Made by a program: the position numbers and the translations under genes. A model generated the notes under the pieces. The model made no database searches and was not told the DNA's origin. It saw nothing but the letters and a program-made list of their open reading frames with translations. A stretch of 64,000 bases of DNA from Anderseniella sp. Alg231-50 (lineage in GTDB: Bacteria > Pseudomonadota > Alphaproteobacteria > Rhizobiales > Aestuariivirgaceae), in the NCBI RefSeq assembly GCF_900149695.1, contig NZ_LT703007.1, forward strand, positions 124,001-188,000, in the 5' to 3' direction. Below are positions 18,485 through 26,360 of the stretch, piece after piece. Positions within the stretch are counted from its first letter, which is position 1. The number at the start of each line of letters is the position of its first letter.

Positions 18485-19375
18485 CTAGCGCCAGAACCGC
18501 GGCAGTAAATTGAGGGTGTCGGACAGGCTCACGGCAAGGTCGACGGCTTCGCTTCGCCTTGCCCCCCAGGCATCAGCGCCGACCAGCCTGTCATGCCCGG
18601 TCATCCGGGCTTCATCAAGGTCGTTTATGGTGCCTAAGCGGGTTTGCAGCAATTTGGCGGTCTTGCGCCACGGCGCAATGTCCCTTTTGGCAAACAGCGA
18701 CCGGGTAAATTCAAGCCAGTATCTCAGCCGCTTCAGGTCCTTGCGAAACGCATGATAGTCGCCGGTTGTTTCAAACACCTGCTCAAGACTGCCTGCCCGG
18801 TTCAGTTTCTGCACGGTTTGCTCAACTATGCCCGGCACAATACACAGGCAGGGTTGATCGAGCACCTCGGTATCGCGCCGACGCCAGTGTTCTGCCTGCA
18901 TCAGTTTCGCAAACTCATCCACGAAGCCAATCATAGCGGCATTGGACAACTGTGCCTGCGCATCACGAACCATCGTTAGTCGATCATGCCGCGCGTCGTG
19001 TGTTTCTGCTCCCGCCGCAGCCAACCAGTGCGTGACAACATCATGCTGCCGCAGCGGATGCAGTATCGCCATGGCCAATTTCAAGTTCGTCGCTAGTGGC
19101 TTGTATGTTTCCGGCTGCATCCAGGCCCTTATGCCCTTCAGAAAAACGCGCAGCCGGCGAGCCGAAACCCTGGATTTGTGGACCGAACCAACGCTTCCGG
19201 TAATCATGAAGACCTGCAGATTGTGCCTCAGGTCCGCAAGGTTTTCATTTGCAATCACGGATATCATACCGGCGCCTGTCATTGCCGGGGCAAGCCGGAT
19301 GCGGGTTGGTTTGCGCGCCTGCAGTTCAGCCGGGCCGGTCACAGCGTTACCGGCTGCCTGAATCTGAACTGTCAT
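18485..19375 (-). CDS. CHAD domain protein
   Basis: A 296-residue protein dominated by a CHAD (conserved histidine alpha-helical) domain. Paired helices carry the conserved histidine and basic residues, e.g. VHKSRVSARRLRVFLKGIR near residue 85 and YHAFRKDLKRLRYWLEFTR near 205. CHAD domains bind inorganic polyphosphate, and many localise to polyphosphate granules. No CYTH triphosphatase domain or ppk gene adjoins it here. The frame is open further upstream, but that part contains a strong hairpin (19431-19463), so the ATG at 19375 preceded by AAGGTG is preferred. Confidence 0.85.
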   Translation of the reverse strand: MTVQIQAAGNAVTGPAELQARKPTRIRLAPAMTGAGMISVIANENLADLRHNLQVFMITGSVGSVHKSRVSARRLRVFLKGIRAWMQPETYKPLATNLKLAMAILHPLRQHDVVTHWLAAAGAETHDARHDRLTMVRDAQAQLSNAAMIGFVDEFAKLMQAEHWRRRDTEVLDQPCLCIVPGIVEQTVQKLNRAGSLEQVFETTGDYHAFRKDLKRLRYWLEFTRSLFAKRDIAPWRKTAKLLQTRLGTINDLDEARMTGHDRLVGADAWGARRSEAVDLAVSLSDTLNLLPRFWR

Positions 19376-19426
19376 GTCTGGCGCACCTTCATCACGTGTT
19401 CCTGGATCAATATCGGGCTCACGGAT

Positions 19427-19643
19427 AAAACAACCCCGCACATTGGGGCAATGTGCGGGGTTGCAGACTCCAGAGAAAACCTGAGGTCGAAGCGAGGGGG
19501 AGCTCCAAATACGACAGGTATTAACCGATCGGGCCGGAGGGATTAGCAGGGGATTTGGGGCCCGCCAGCTCCAGATCGATCATTCTCTTTTACACGTCAC
19601 AAACGCTCAATCTGAATCTCTGCGTTCTATCCGCGTCTACAGC
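19427..19643 (-). ncRNA. Candidate small RNA (or attenuated leader of the CHAD gene)
   Basis: The segment reads leftward from a promoter-like pair. It folds into a 12-bp interrupted stem: GGAGCT (19572-19567) plus CCAAAT (19558-19553), with an 8-nt one-sided bulge, pairs exactly with ATTTGG-AGCTCC (19510-19499) around a 42-nt loop. It ends at a perfect 15-bp hairpin followed by TTTTA. No reading frame fits. Because the CHAD gene starts about 50 bp further on in the same direction, it could also be an attenuated 5' leader. The Rfam identity is unknown to me. Confidence 0.5.
19431..19463 (-). terminator. Perfect 15-bp terminator hairpin
   Basis: Arms 19431-19445 and 19449-19463 are perfectly complementary (CAACCCCGCACATTG / CAATGTGCGGGGTTG) around a 3-nt loop. 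On the minus strand the stem is followed by TTTTA. It is the strongest terminator-like structure in the window. Confidence 0.75.
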
Positions 19644-19649
19644 GTGATT

Positions 19650-19677
19650 ACTTTACACTAGCAATCTTCGCTATCAA
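19650..19677 (-). promoter_or_regulatory. Promoter-like pair for the leftward small RNA
   Basis: Minus-strand TTGATA (19677-19672) and TAAAGT (19655-19650) are separated by 16 bp, giving a start near 19643. Confidence 0.45.
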
Positions 19678-19698
19678 GTCTCAAAAACTAACAATTTG

Positions 19699-19713
19699 TT
19701 AACCATCGGTCAA
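19699..19713. promoter_or_regulatory. CtrA-like box in the small-RNA intergenic region
   Basis: TTAA-CCATCGG-TCAA matches seven of eight bases of the CtrA consensus TTAA-N7-TTAA and contains TTAACCAT. It lies between the two putative divergent small RNAs, about 17 bases upstream of the rightward one. The match is by eye only. Confidence 0.3.
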
Positions 19714-19729
19714 ATCACGATTTACGTGA

Positions 19730-19828
19730 GAATAGCTGCCCTATTCGTAAACAGAGCAATCCGCCTTCGACGACTCAAATAAACGGCCCCGCCGGAACCT
19801 TTAACCGCGCGGGGCCTATGGCTTTTTT
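19730..19828 (+). ncRNA. Candidate rightward small RNA
   Basis: The segment begins with the hairpin GAATAG-CTGCC-CTATTC (19730-19746) and ends with a GC-rich stem and T6. It has no reading frame. A second terminator-like hairpin follows at 19836. The promoter is not clear apart from the CtrA-like box. Confidence 0.35.
19785..19828 (+). terminator. GC-rich hairpin with T6
   Basis: GGCCCCGC (19785-19792) pairs with GCGGGGCC (19809-19816), extended inward by CGG/CCG. T6 follows at 19823-19828, after a 6-nt gap that makes it a less than ideal terminator. The rest of the gap up to 20079 contains two more small hairpins (19867-19880 and just after) and no gene. Confidence 0.55.
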
Positions 19829-19835
19829 GCCTGTA

Positions 19836-19858
19836 CCCGGTCAGGAAACCGGGCTTTT
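19836..19858 (+). terminator. Second terminator-like hairpin
   Basis: CCCGGT and ACCGGG form a 6-bp stem with a 6-nt loop, followed by CTTTT. It is a back-up to the preceding hairpin. Confidence 0.5.
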
Positions 19859-20079
19859 CATAATACGGGCACGAATGCCCGGAAATTCGGGTTAGTCATA
19901 TGTCGGAATGGCTGAAATCAGGCTGCATGGCCTAAGCGCACGCGCTTCTTCCCTGTCGACTGATCACAGCAAAGGATGCTTTGGCGGAGTCATTTTTGTA
20001 GACCTCCTTGCTTAGCGGATATGTAAATGATGCACATGCAGGCCGGGTGTCGTCAAATCACGAAAAACGTCAGCATACC

Positions 20080-20781
20080 TTACATTTCATCCAGCCACTG
20101 CCGCATCGCAGCATTTACCACTGCCGGAGCTTCCAGGGTGGAAAGGTGGCCGCATCCGGCGACCAGTTCCAGCCTGGCATGTGGAATCTGCCCTGCCACC
20201 TCGCGCGCATAATCCGGCGGCGTAATCTCGTCCAGCAGGCCGGTCAAAATCAATGTCGGACAGGAAATACCGGACAGGCCTGCACGATAATCGCGACGGG
20301 AGATGATTGCCGCCATCTGGCGCCTGAAAACCGCAACACCGGTGTCGGTCGCCATCTGAACAATCGTATCGCGCAGTTCCGGTTCCAAAGACCTGCCGGC
20401 AGCGACCAGCCTGGACAGCAGGATGTCGTAGGTTATGTTCAGATAACGTCCCTCGTCAGCCATCTTGAGCAGGGATTTGCGTCCGGCAAGCTCATCGGCG
20501 GTATCGGGTCTGGCCTTGCCGTCAAGCAGCGCCAGCCGGGTCACGCGTTCCGGGGCAACAGCCATGATTTCCAACGCCAGGTAGACACCCATCGACAATC
20601 CAGCCAGGGCGAACCGGTCAGGCGCCTGATCCAGGATCTGACACGCGATAGCGTGCATGTCATCTGCACCGGTATGGTCGGCGACAACGACATGGCGGCT
20701 GTCACTGAACTCGCTTACCTGTGGTGCAAACAGATCAGCGGTACACATCAGCCCCGGTATCAGCAATAGTGGCTCAGGCAT
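20080..20781 (-). CDS. Alpha/beta hydrolase
   Basis: A 233-residue alpha/beta-hydrolase-fold enzyme. The oxyanion region is LLLIPGLMCT, the nucleophile elbow is GLSMGV near residue 77, the acid follows LTGLLDEITPP, and the catalytic histidine is in CGHLSTLE near residue 213. It resembles the small esterase or lactonase group; the substrate is unknown. The start ATG lies inside the end of the OxyR-type gene (ATGCCTGA), so the two are translationally coupled. The upstream extension of the frame only overlaps the neighbour. Confidence 0.87.
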   Translation of the reverse strand: MPEPLLLIPGLMCTADLFAPQVSEFSDSRHVVVADHTGADDMHAIACQILDQAPDRFALAGLSMGVYLALEIMAVAPERVTRLALLDGKARPDTADELAGRKSLLKMADEGRYLNITYDILLSRLVAAGRSLEPELRDTIVQMATDTGVAVFRRQMAAIISRRDYRAGLSGISCPTLILTGLLDEITPPDYAREVAGQIPHARLELVAGCGHLSTLEAPAVVNAAMRQWLDEM

Positions 20782-21664
20782 CCCAACCATCCAGCATGAG
20801 TTGCGACAGCGCCATATAGTCATCGCGCAGCGGTGTCGACTTCCGCCATGCCATGGCGACCGTCCGCGACGGCTGCGGGTCGGCAAACCGCAACAGCCGG
20901 ATACGGCTGTCGGGTGCCTGCTCGCGAATACACATTTCCGGCAGAAGCGTCACACCATGGCCGTTTGCAACCATCTGCACGATGGTGCTCAGTGACGACG
21001 CCCCCATGGCGCGAGACAGTTTCGACGTGCCGATATTGCAGTAATTCAACACCTGCTCGCGCAGGCAATGCCCCTCGCCCATCAGCAACAACCGGTCTTC
21101 ACCGATCATTGACGGTGTTGCCCTGATACCGGACTTCATCTGCTGGTCATCGCGCACCGCCAGAAGAAACCTGTCAACGAACAGTTCGCGCACCTCAATT
21201 TCCGGCGACTTCAGCGGCAAGGCCGCCACGATCACATCCAGCTTGCCTGCTTTCAGTTCGTCAACCAGGGTTTCGGTCACGGTTTCCCGCAACCGCAGGT
21301 CGACATCGGAATAGCGGTCTGCCAGCCGGGTCAGCATGGCCGGCAACAGGTACGGCGCAATGGAAGGAATCGCCCCCAGGCGCAAGACACCGCTCAGCGT
21401 GCCAGTGCGCTCCCGGGCAAAATCTTCCAGGTCAGACACCGCCGACAGAATTGCCCTGGCCCGGCGCACTGCCTCTGTGCCTTCTGCGGTAAGGCTTACA
21501 TGCTTGGGCGACCTTTCCAGCAGCGCCACGCCCCACCGCTGTTCAAGCTCCTTGATTTGCTGGGACAGTGCCGGTTGCGAGACCGAACATTCCAGCGCCG
21601 CCTTGCCGAAATGGCTGTGGCGGGCAATGGCTTCCAGGTATCTGAGCTGGCGCAGGGTTGTCAT
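20774..21664 (-). CDS. oxyR: LysR-type regulator of the OxyR class
   Basis: A 296-residue LysR-type regulator. The winged helix-turn-helix at 1-60 includes KAALECSVSQPALSQQIKELE. In the effector domain GHCLREQVLNYC holds C200 and C209, matching the peroxide-sensing cysteine pair C199/C208 of E. coli OxyR. NGHGVTLLPE, near residue 233, is also conserved. It would activate peroxide-defence genes when the disulfide forms. No catalase or AhpCF gene adjoins it. Instead it overlaps a hydrolase gene and follows the TPP-enzyme gene by 76 bp. Confidence 0.9.
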   Translation of the reverse strand: MTTLRQLRYLEAIARHSHFGKAALECSVSQPALSQQIKELEQRWGVALLERSPKHVSLTAEGTEAVRRARAILSAVSDLEDFARERTGTLSGVLRLGAIPSIAPYLLPAMLTRLADRYSDVDLRLRETVTETLVDELKAGKLDVIVAALPLKSPEIEVRELFVDRFLLAVRDDQQMKSGIRATPSMIGEDRLLLMGEGHCLREQVLNYCNIGTSKLSRAMGASSLSTIVQMVANGHGVTLLPEMCIREQAPDSRIRLLRFADPQPSRTVAMAWRKSTPLRDDYMALSQLMLDGWDA

Positions 21665-21740
21665 GATCTGGATAATAACAACTTATCAAGTTGTATAGCC
21701 ATTCGTATTTGAGGTTATTCTTGACTGAACCGCCCACCTG

Positions 21741-23462
21741 TCAGTTTTGCGAAACAACAACCTCAAGCAGCGCCTGGCGTTTCTCCTCGGTCACAACTTC
21801 AATCGCCTCCCTGATCGCCGCAGCAAGGTCAGACCCGTTTTCAATGCGGCGGCTCCATCCCCTGCTGGCGGCCGCGATCATGGCGAAATCCGGGTTCGGT
21901 GCCAGTTCCGACATGGGCACCGTGTTGGCACGCGAGGCGTGACCGTCCGGATACATCATCAGTGTCGTCTTGCGCACCGCATTCCAGACGCCGTTGTTGA
22001 AAACCACGGTGAGCAGCGGCAAGTTGTTTGCTTCAGCGATCTGGTGGCAGGCGACCGGATTGGCGAACATGTATGAGCCATCGCCGACGCAGGCCACGGT
22101 GACCTGGCTGCGATCAGCGAGCGAAGCACCAAGGGCTGCCGGCATGCCCCACCCGAGCCCGCCGGCCAGTGCGTGTGAATGGTACCGGTTGCCGGCGGTA
22201 AATCGCATGAACGACGGATCACAGCCCAGTTCGGAAAAGATGCGCGCGTCATCGGGCAGGCAATCCGACAGGGTTTTGCTGACGAAGGCAGCGGTCATGA
22301 TGCTGCCTTCAGCAATAGTAGCTTTAGAGGCGGCCTCTTCGAGCCGCGCCTGCGAGCGTTTCGACAGATCGGAGTGGCGTTGTTTTACGCTTCCGGCGAA
22401 CGCATCCTTGTTTTGGGACAGAGCCTTGTCCAGGGCGGCTATAGCGGCTGCCGGATCAGCGGTGAGGTTGACGGCGGAGCGGAACCCCCTGACCGGCACA
22501 CGGGAAAACAACGGGTCTGCGCCGACCTGGATGACTTTCGCCGCAGGATCGGGTTTCGCCCAGGTTTCAAGCCAGGGCACCATGGCATCCAGCACGATCA
22601 CCAGGTCGGCGTCGGGCAACAATTGCCCCGGGTCGAACCCCATATGCATGGCGTGATCTGTCGGCAGCACATTGCCGGACGGCCAGAATTCGCAGACCGG
22701 TATGGCGAAATTTTCCGCGAAAGACGCCAGTGCATCAGCCAGGCGGCCGTCCGGATCGCCGCGCTGGGCGATGATCATTGGATTTTTTGCAGCTATCATC
22801 GCGTCCACGATCACGGCAACTGTGTCCGGATCGGGTGCCGGTGGCGAAGACACCGCATGACGCTGCGGGCCGAACGGCACATCGTCCGGCCATGACCCGC
22901 CCAGAGCCTCGCGCGGCAGGCCCAGATAGATCGGTCCCCTCGGCTGGCTCATGGCAATGGCATAGCCCCTGTCGACCAGGTCAGGCCCCTGCTCCGGCAG
23001 CTTCAGCTCATATTCCCATTTCACGAACTCCCGCACGATTGCCGACTGGTCGCGCATGTCCTGCCCCCAGTGAATGGGCAGGCTGCGGGCACCGAGTCTG
23101 GCGCCCTCGGTCGCCGGCGTGCGGCCAGCCATGAGGAATATCGGAATGTTGTCGCTGGCCGCGTTGATGATCCCCATCAGGGCGTTCGCCAGGCCGACAT
23201 TGACATGCACCATGACGGCCTGGGGTTTGCCGGTGGCAAGGTAGTAGCCGTGCGCCATGGCAACGGCCGCAGTTTCATGCGGCGCAATAACGGGGGTTGG
23301 AATGGGCAGGTCAGCCTGTTGGTTCTTCGAATAGATTTCTATCACGGGAGCAAAGTCGGTCCCGGCATTGGCGAACAGATAGTCGATATCATGCTGCTTC
23401 AGCCGGACCAGAATGGCTTCAGCCGCTGTTTCGGGAACAAAGTCTTCGGGCAGTTCAGCCAT
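21741..23462 (-). CDS. Thiamine-diphosphate-dependent enzyme (acetolactate synthase / benzoylformate decarboxylase superfamily)
   Basis: A 573-residue three-domain ThDP enzyme. The N-terminal domain has the catalytic glutamate E63 in IAPHETAAVAMAHGY, and the central transhydrogenase-like domain spans about 200-340. The C-terminal domain has the cofactor motif VGDGSYMFANP near residue 459 ending in VVFNNGVW near 484. The family decarboxylates or ligates 2-oxo acids. Divergence from IlvB and linkage to a TRAP transporter suggest catabolism of an imported carboxylate. It is the last gene of the cyclase-dctPQM cluster, 36 bp after dctM. Confidence 0.88.
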   Translation of the reverse strand: MAELPEDFVPETAAEAILVRLKQHDIDYLFANAGTDFAPVIEIYSKNQQADLPIPTPVIAPHETAAVAMAHGYYLATGKPQAVMVHVNVGLANALMGIINAASDNIPIFLMAGRTPATEGARLGARSLPIHWGQDMRDQSAIVREFVKWEYELKLPEQGPDLVDRGYAIAMSQPRGPIYLGLPREALGGSWPDDVPFGPQRHAVSSPPAPDPDTVAVIVDAMIAAKNPMIIAQRGDPDGRLADALASFAENFAIPVCEFWPSGNVLPTDHAMHMGFDPGQLLPDADLVIVLDAMVPWLETWAKPDPAAKVIQVGADPLFSRVPVRGFRSAVNLTADPAAAIAALDKALSQNKDAFAGSVKQRHSDLSKRSQARLEEAASKATIAEGSIMTAAFVSKTLSDCLPDDARIFSELGCDPSFMRFTAGNRYHSHALAGGLGWGMPAALGASLADRSQVTVACVGDGSYMFANPVACHQIAEANNLPLLTVVFNNGVWNAVRKTTLMMYPDGHASRANTVPMSELAPNPDFAMIAAASRGWSRRIENGSDLAAAIREAIEVVTEEKRQALLEVVVSQN

Positions 23463-23498
23463 AACAGCTCTCCGTTTGGATGTATCTCTGCCAGCACG

Positions 23499-24815
23499 TC
23501 AGCGGCGGATGAGATTGGGTAACCAGGTGGTCAGGTCGGGGAACAGGATCAACAGGGCCAGCACCCCGAGTGCAAGCAGAATAAACGGTATGGCCGCGCG
23601 ATAGACCTCGCCAAGTGATATCTCGGGTGGCGCGACACCTTTCATGACGAAGATCAGCAGTCCGAACGGCGGTGTCGTAAAGCTTATCTCCATGACGACC
23701 AGCATCAGGACACCGAACCACAACAGATCAATGCCGGCACTTTGTGCCAGCGGGATGAAGAACGGCAACGTGATCATGATCATGCTGACCTGGTCCATGA
23801 ATGCGCCCAGCACGAGAAGGACAATCAGCATCGACAGCAACAGTACTATGGTTCCTGAATCCAGGCCGGTGATAACCCTCAGCAGGCCGTCCGCCGCACC
23901 GGAAAAGGCCAGTATCTGGGAAAACGTGACAGACGCCGCGATGATGAACAGGATCATCACGGAAATCTTGGCGGTCTCGGCAATGGCCCTTTTCATCGCG
24001 GCCAGGGTGAACTTGCCATAAGCAATGGCCGCAATTGCAGAGGCCACGCTTCCCAGGGCTGCAGACTCCGTCGGTGTCGCCCAGCCGCCCAGTATACTGC
24101 CGACGACGACAACGAATATCCCCATGAGGGGCAGGACATGGGTCAGCAGTGGCTTCCAGCGTTCCCACAAGGTGGCGGGTTCGACATCGTAGGCGGGTGC
24201 GAGAGCCGGATTAGCGCGACAGCGTACGATGATATAGATCAGGAAGCTCGCCGCCATCATCAGGCCGGGAATGATGCCGGCAATCAGCAGCTTGGCAATG
24301 GAAATGCCTGCAAGGCTTCCCAGCAACACTGCCAGCGCTGATGGCGGGATCAGCATGGCGATGCTGCCGGTCGCCATGATCGGCCCCATGGCAAGAGTTG
24401 GATGATAACCGCGCTTCAGCATGTCCGGCAGCAGTGCGCTGCCGAGCACGGCTGTGTTGGCAATGGTCGATCCGGACAGGGAAGAAAACATGGTTCCCCC
24501 GAGCACCGAGACGATGGACAGCCTTCCCGGCACACGGGTGATCAGCTTGTCGATGGCGTTGATGGCGGCGAATGCCACTCCGGTCTGGAACAGGATTTCC
24601 CCCATCAGCAGGAACAGAGGGATGGGTGCCAGCGAGAAATTGCTGACCGAGGCGATGGTGTTGCGCACCACCTGATCCAGCCCGACCTCGCCGCCCAGAA
24701 ACACGAAAGCGCCTATCAGGTTCACGCCCAGGAAGGCGAATGCCACAGGCAGGCCCGTCAGCATCAGCAGCAGCAATGTGCCAAGCAGCAGAAAAAGCGC
24801 GGAAGACCAGTCCAA
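23499..24815 (-). CDS. dctM: TRAP transporter large permease subunit
   Basis: A 438-residue very hydrophobic protein with about 12 membrane segments. DctM signatures include the N-terminal LTGLPVAFAFLGVNL, MFSSLSGSTIANTAVLGS and GILVPPSALAVLLGSLAG-type loops (here IAMLIPPSALAVLL). It forms the sodium-driven translocation channel for an organic acid together with DctQ and DctP. The start is TTG, preceded by GAGGA and only 10 bp after dctQ. Confidence 0.94.
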   Translation of the reverse strand: MDWSSALFLLLGTLLLLMLTGLPVAFAFLGVNLIGAFVFLGGEVGLDQVVRNTIASVSNFSLAPIPLFLLMGEILFQTGVAFAAINAIDKLITRVPGRLSIVSVLGGTMFSSLSGSTIANTAVLGSALLPDMLKRGYHPTLAMGPIMATGSIAMLIPPSALAVLLGSLAGISIAKLLIAGIIPGLMMAASFLIYIIVRCRANPALAPAYDVEPATLWERWKPLLTHVLPLMGIFVVVVGSILGGWATPTESAALGSVASAIAAIAYGKFTLAAMKRAIAETAKISVMILFIIAASVTFSQILAFSGAADGLLRVITGLDSGTIVLLLSMLIVLLVLGAFMDQVSMIMITLPFFIPLAQSAGIDLLWFGVLMLVVMEISFTTPPFGLLIFVMKGVAPPEISLGEVYRAAIPFILLALGVLALLILFPDLTTWLPNLIRR

Positions 24816-24825
24816 TTCTTCCTCC

Positions 24826-25302
24826 CTATGCTGCCTGCTTCGCCAGCCGCAGGCTGAACTCCGCCATCAACAGAACCCCCGAGACGACGACCACCACAAA
24901 GAATGGCCACTCGGGAACCACGAGTTCCTTGAAGATCAGGTCACCACGTTCCAGCGCGTCTGCGGTCACACGCAGCGCATACCAGGTCAGGACACCGGAT
25001 ATCACCAGCCCCAGAACATCCGCCAGGTTGGCGAGCAACCTGCCCGCCGCACGGGGCAATGCGGTCAGCAGCAGATCGACCCGGACGTGGGCGTTCTCGC
25101 GCAGGACCCAGGGTGCCGCCAGAAAGGTTGCTGCGAACAGCACATATTCAGACACTTCCAGCAGCCAGGGAAAGTTGCCGAGCCCGAGATTCCGCATGGT
25201 CACGTCCATGGTGATCAGGACCGCCAGGCACGCCAGTGCAACCCCAGCCGAAAACCCCAACATGCCGACGAATGCGGCATGCACCTTCGAGATGACCTGC
25301 AT
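24826..25302 (-). CDS. dctQ: TRAP transporter small permease subunit
   Basis: A 158-residue membrane protein with four hydrophobic segments. The DctQ pattern WLLEVSEYVLFAATFLAAPWVLRENAHVRVDLL is present at about residues 40-75. The protein binds DctM and is needed for transport. It lies between dctP and dctM with gaps of 60 and 10 bp. Confidence 0.92.
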   Translation of the reverse strand: MQVISKVHAAFVGMLGFSAGVALACLAVLITMDVTMRNLGLGNFPWLLEVSEYVLFAATFLAAPWVLRENAHVRVDLLLTALPRAAGRLLANLADVLGLVISGVLTWYALRVTADALERGDLIFKELVVPEWPFFVVVVVSGVLLMAEFSLRLAKQAA

Positions 25303-25362
25303 CGAATGGAATGCTCCGGGTAAGACAGTGGACCGCGGGTGCGGCCCACCTGATGGCGAATG

Positions 25363-26322
25363 TTACTTGCTCAAGAGTTCTTTCAGCTTCGGGCCGGTTT
25401 CCGGGTTGGCCTTGATGAATTCAGCCCAGCCGGTTTCATAGGCCTGCTTGATATAGGCATCGCCTTCCGCACCGCTGAAGGTGATCGTCTCAATGCCTTT
25501 TTCAGCCTGCTTCTTCATTTCAGCCGCATTGACCTCCTGGTCCTCACCGCACAGCCCTTCCATGAATCCTGCCGCCTCCTGCAGGATTTTCTGCTGGTCG
25601 GCATCGAGCTTGTTCCAGGTATCGTCATTCAGGATCACTTCCACCGAAGCCCGGTAGAAAGCAGGATCGACCCGATACTTGGTAACTTCGTGCCAGCCCA
25701 GATCAAGAACCCCCTGGGTCGGCCAGCCATATCCGTCGACCGTTCCGCGTTCAAGCGCCGTGTAGACATCACCCGGCTTGGTCCGGATCAGGCTTGCGCC
25801 CATGGCGGAAAAGAAAGCCCGGTAAATCGGCGTGGTGCGGATTTTCAGGTCTTTCAGGTCGCGCTTGTCGATCTTCTTGTTGAGATAGAGATGAAACGGC
25901 ACACAGTCTTTCTGGCGGGCCAGATGATAGGCATTCATCCGCTTCTTGTGCAGATCGTTGGTAAACGCCCACGCGCCGTTGGCACGTTCTTCAGAGATGG
26001 TGAAGGCGGAGAGCTTGAACACGTCGGCTTCCGGCATCAGCTTGGTATAGAACGCGCCCGGCAGGTTGCCGATGTCGACAACGCCGGTCCGGACCGCGTC
26101 ACCGAGCTGGAACGGGTTCATGACCTTGCCGCCGCCGCCCTTGTAGTCGATCTGCAGCTTGCCTTTACCGAGTTCATTGGCCTTGTCGATGAAGCGCTCA
26201 AAATTCTTCGAGAACGTGGTTCCTTCGGCAAATGCACTGACGGCGGACAGGCGCGCTTCTTCCGCGACAGCGGGCACAAACATAAGGGCTGCAAGCGCAA
26301 CTCCGGCAAACAATCGTTTCAT
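25363..26322 (-). CDS. dctP: TRAP transporter substrate-binding protein
   Basis: A 319-residue periplasmic solute receptor. The ATG at 26322 follows a strong GGAGG and gives a signal peptide MKRLFAGVALAALMFVPAVA, cleaved before EEARL. The DctP domain includes LKIRTTPIYRAFFSAMGASL, whose arginine usually clamps the ligand carboxylate, and GTVDGYGWPTQG. The ligand is probably an organic acid; its identity is unknown. Its position between the exported cyclase-family hydrolase and dctQM suggests that the hydrolase product may be the cargo. Confidence 0.93.
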   Translation of the reverse strand: MKRLFAGVALAALMFVPAVAEEARLSAVSAFAEGTTFSKNFERFIDKANELGKGKLQIDYKGGGGKVMNPFQLGDAVRTGVVDIGNLPGAFYTKLMPEADVFKLSAFTISEERANGAWAFTNDLHKKRMNAYHLARQKDCVPFHLYLNKKIDKRDLKDLKIRTTPIYRAFFSAMGASLIRTKPGDVYTALERGTVDGYGWPTQGVLDLGWHEVTKYRVDPAFYRASVEVILNDDTWNKLDADQQKILQEAAGFMEGLCGEDQEVNAAEMKKQAEKGIETITFSGAEGDAYIKQAYETGWAEFIKANPETGPKLKELLSK

Positions 26323-26360
26323 GATTTCCTCCAAGGTTTCTTTTCGTCTTTCTCGTTCAG

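Noticed and set aside
19376-19441. Longer N-terminus for the CHAD protein
   Set aside because: It would be translated through the terminator hairpin stem, lacks a ribosome binding site, and adds residues outside the CHAD pattern.
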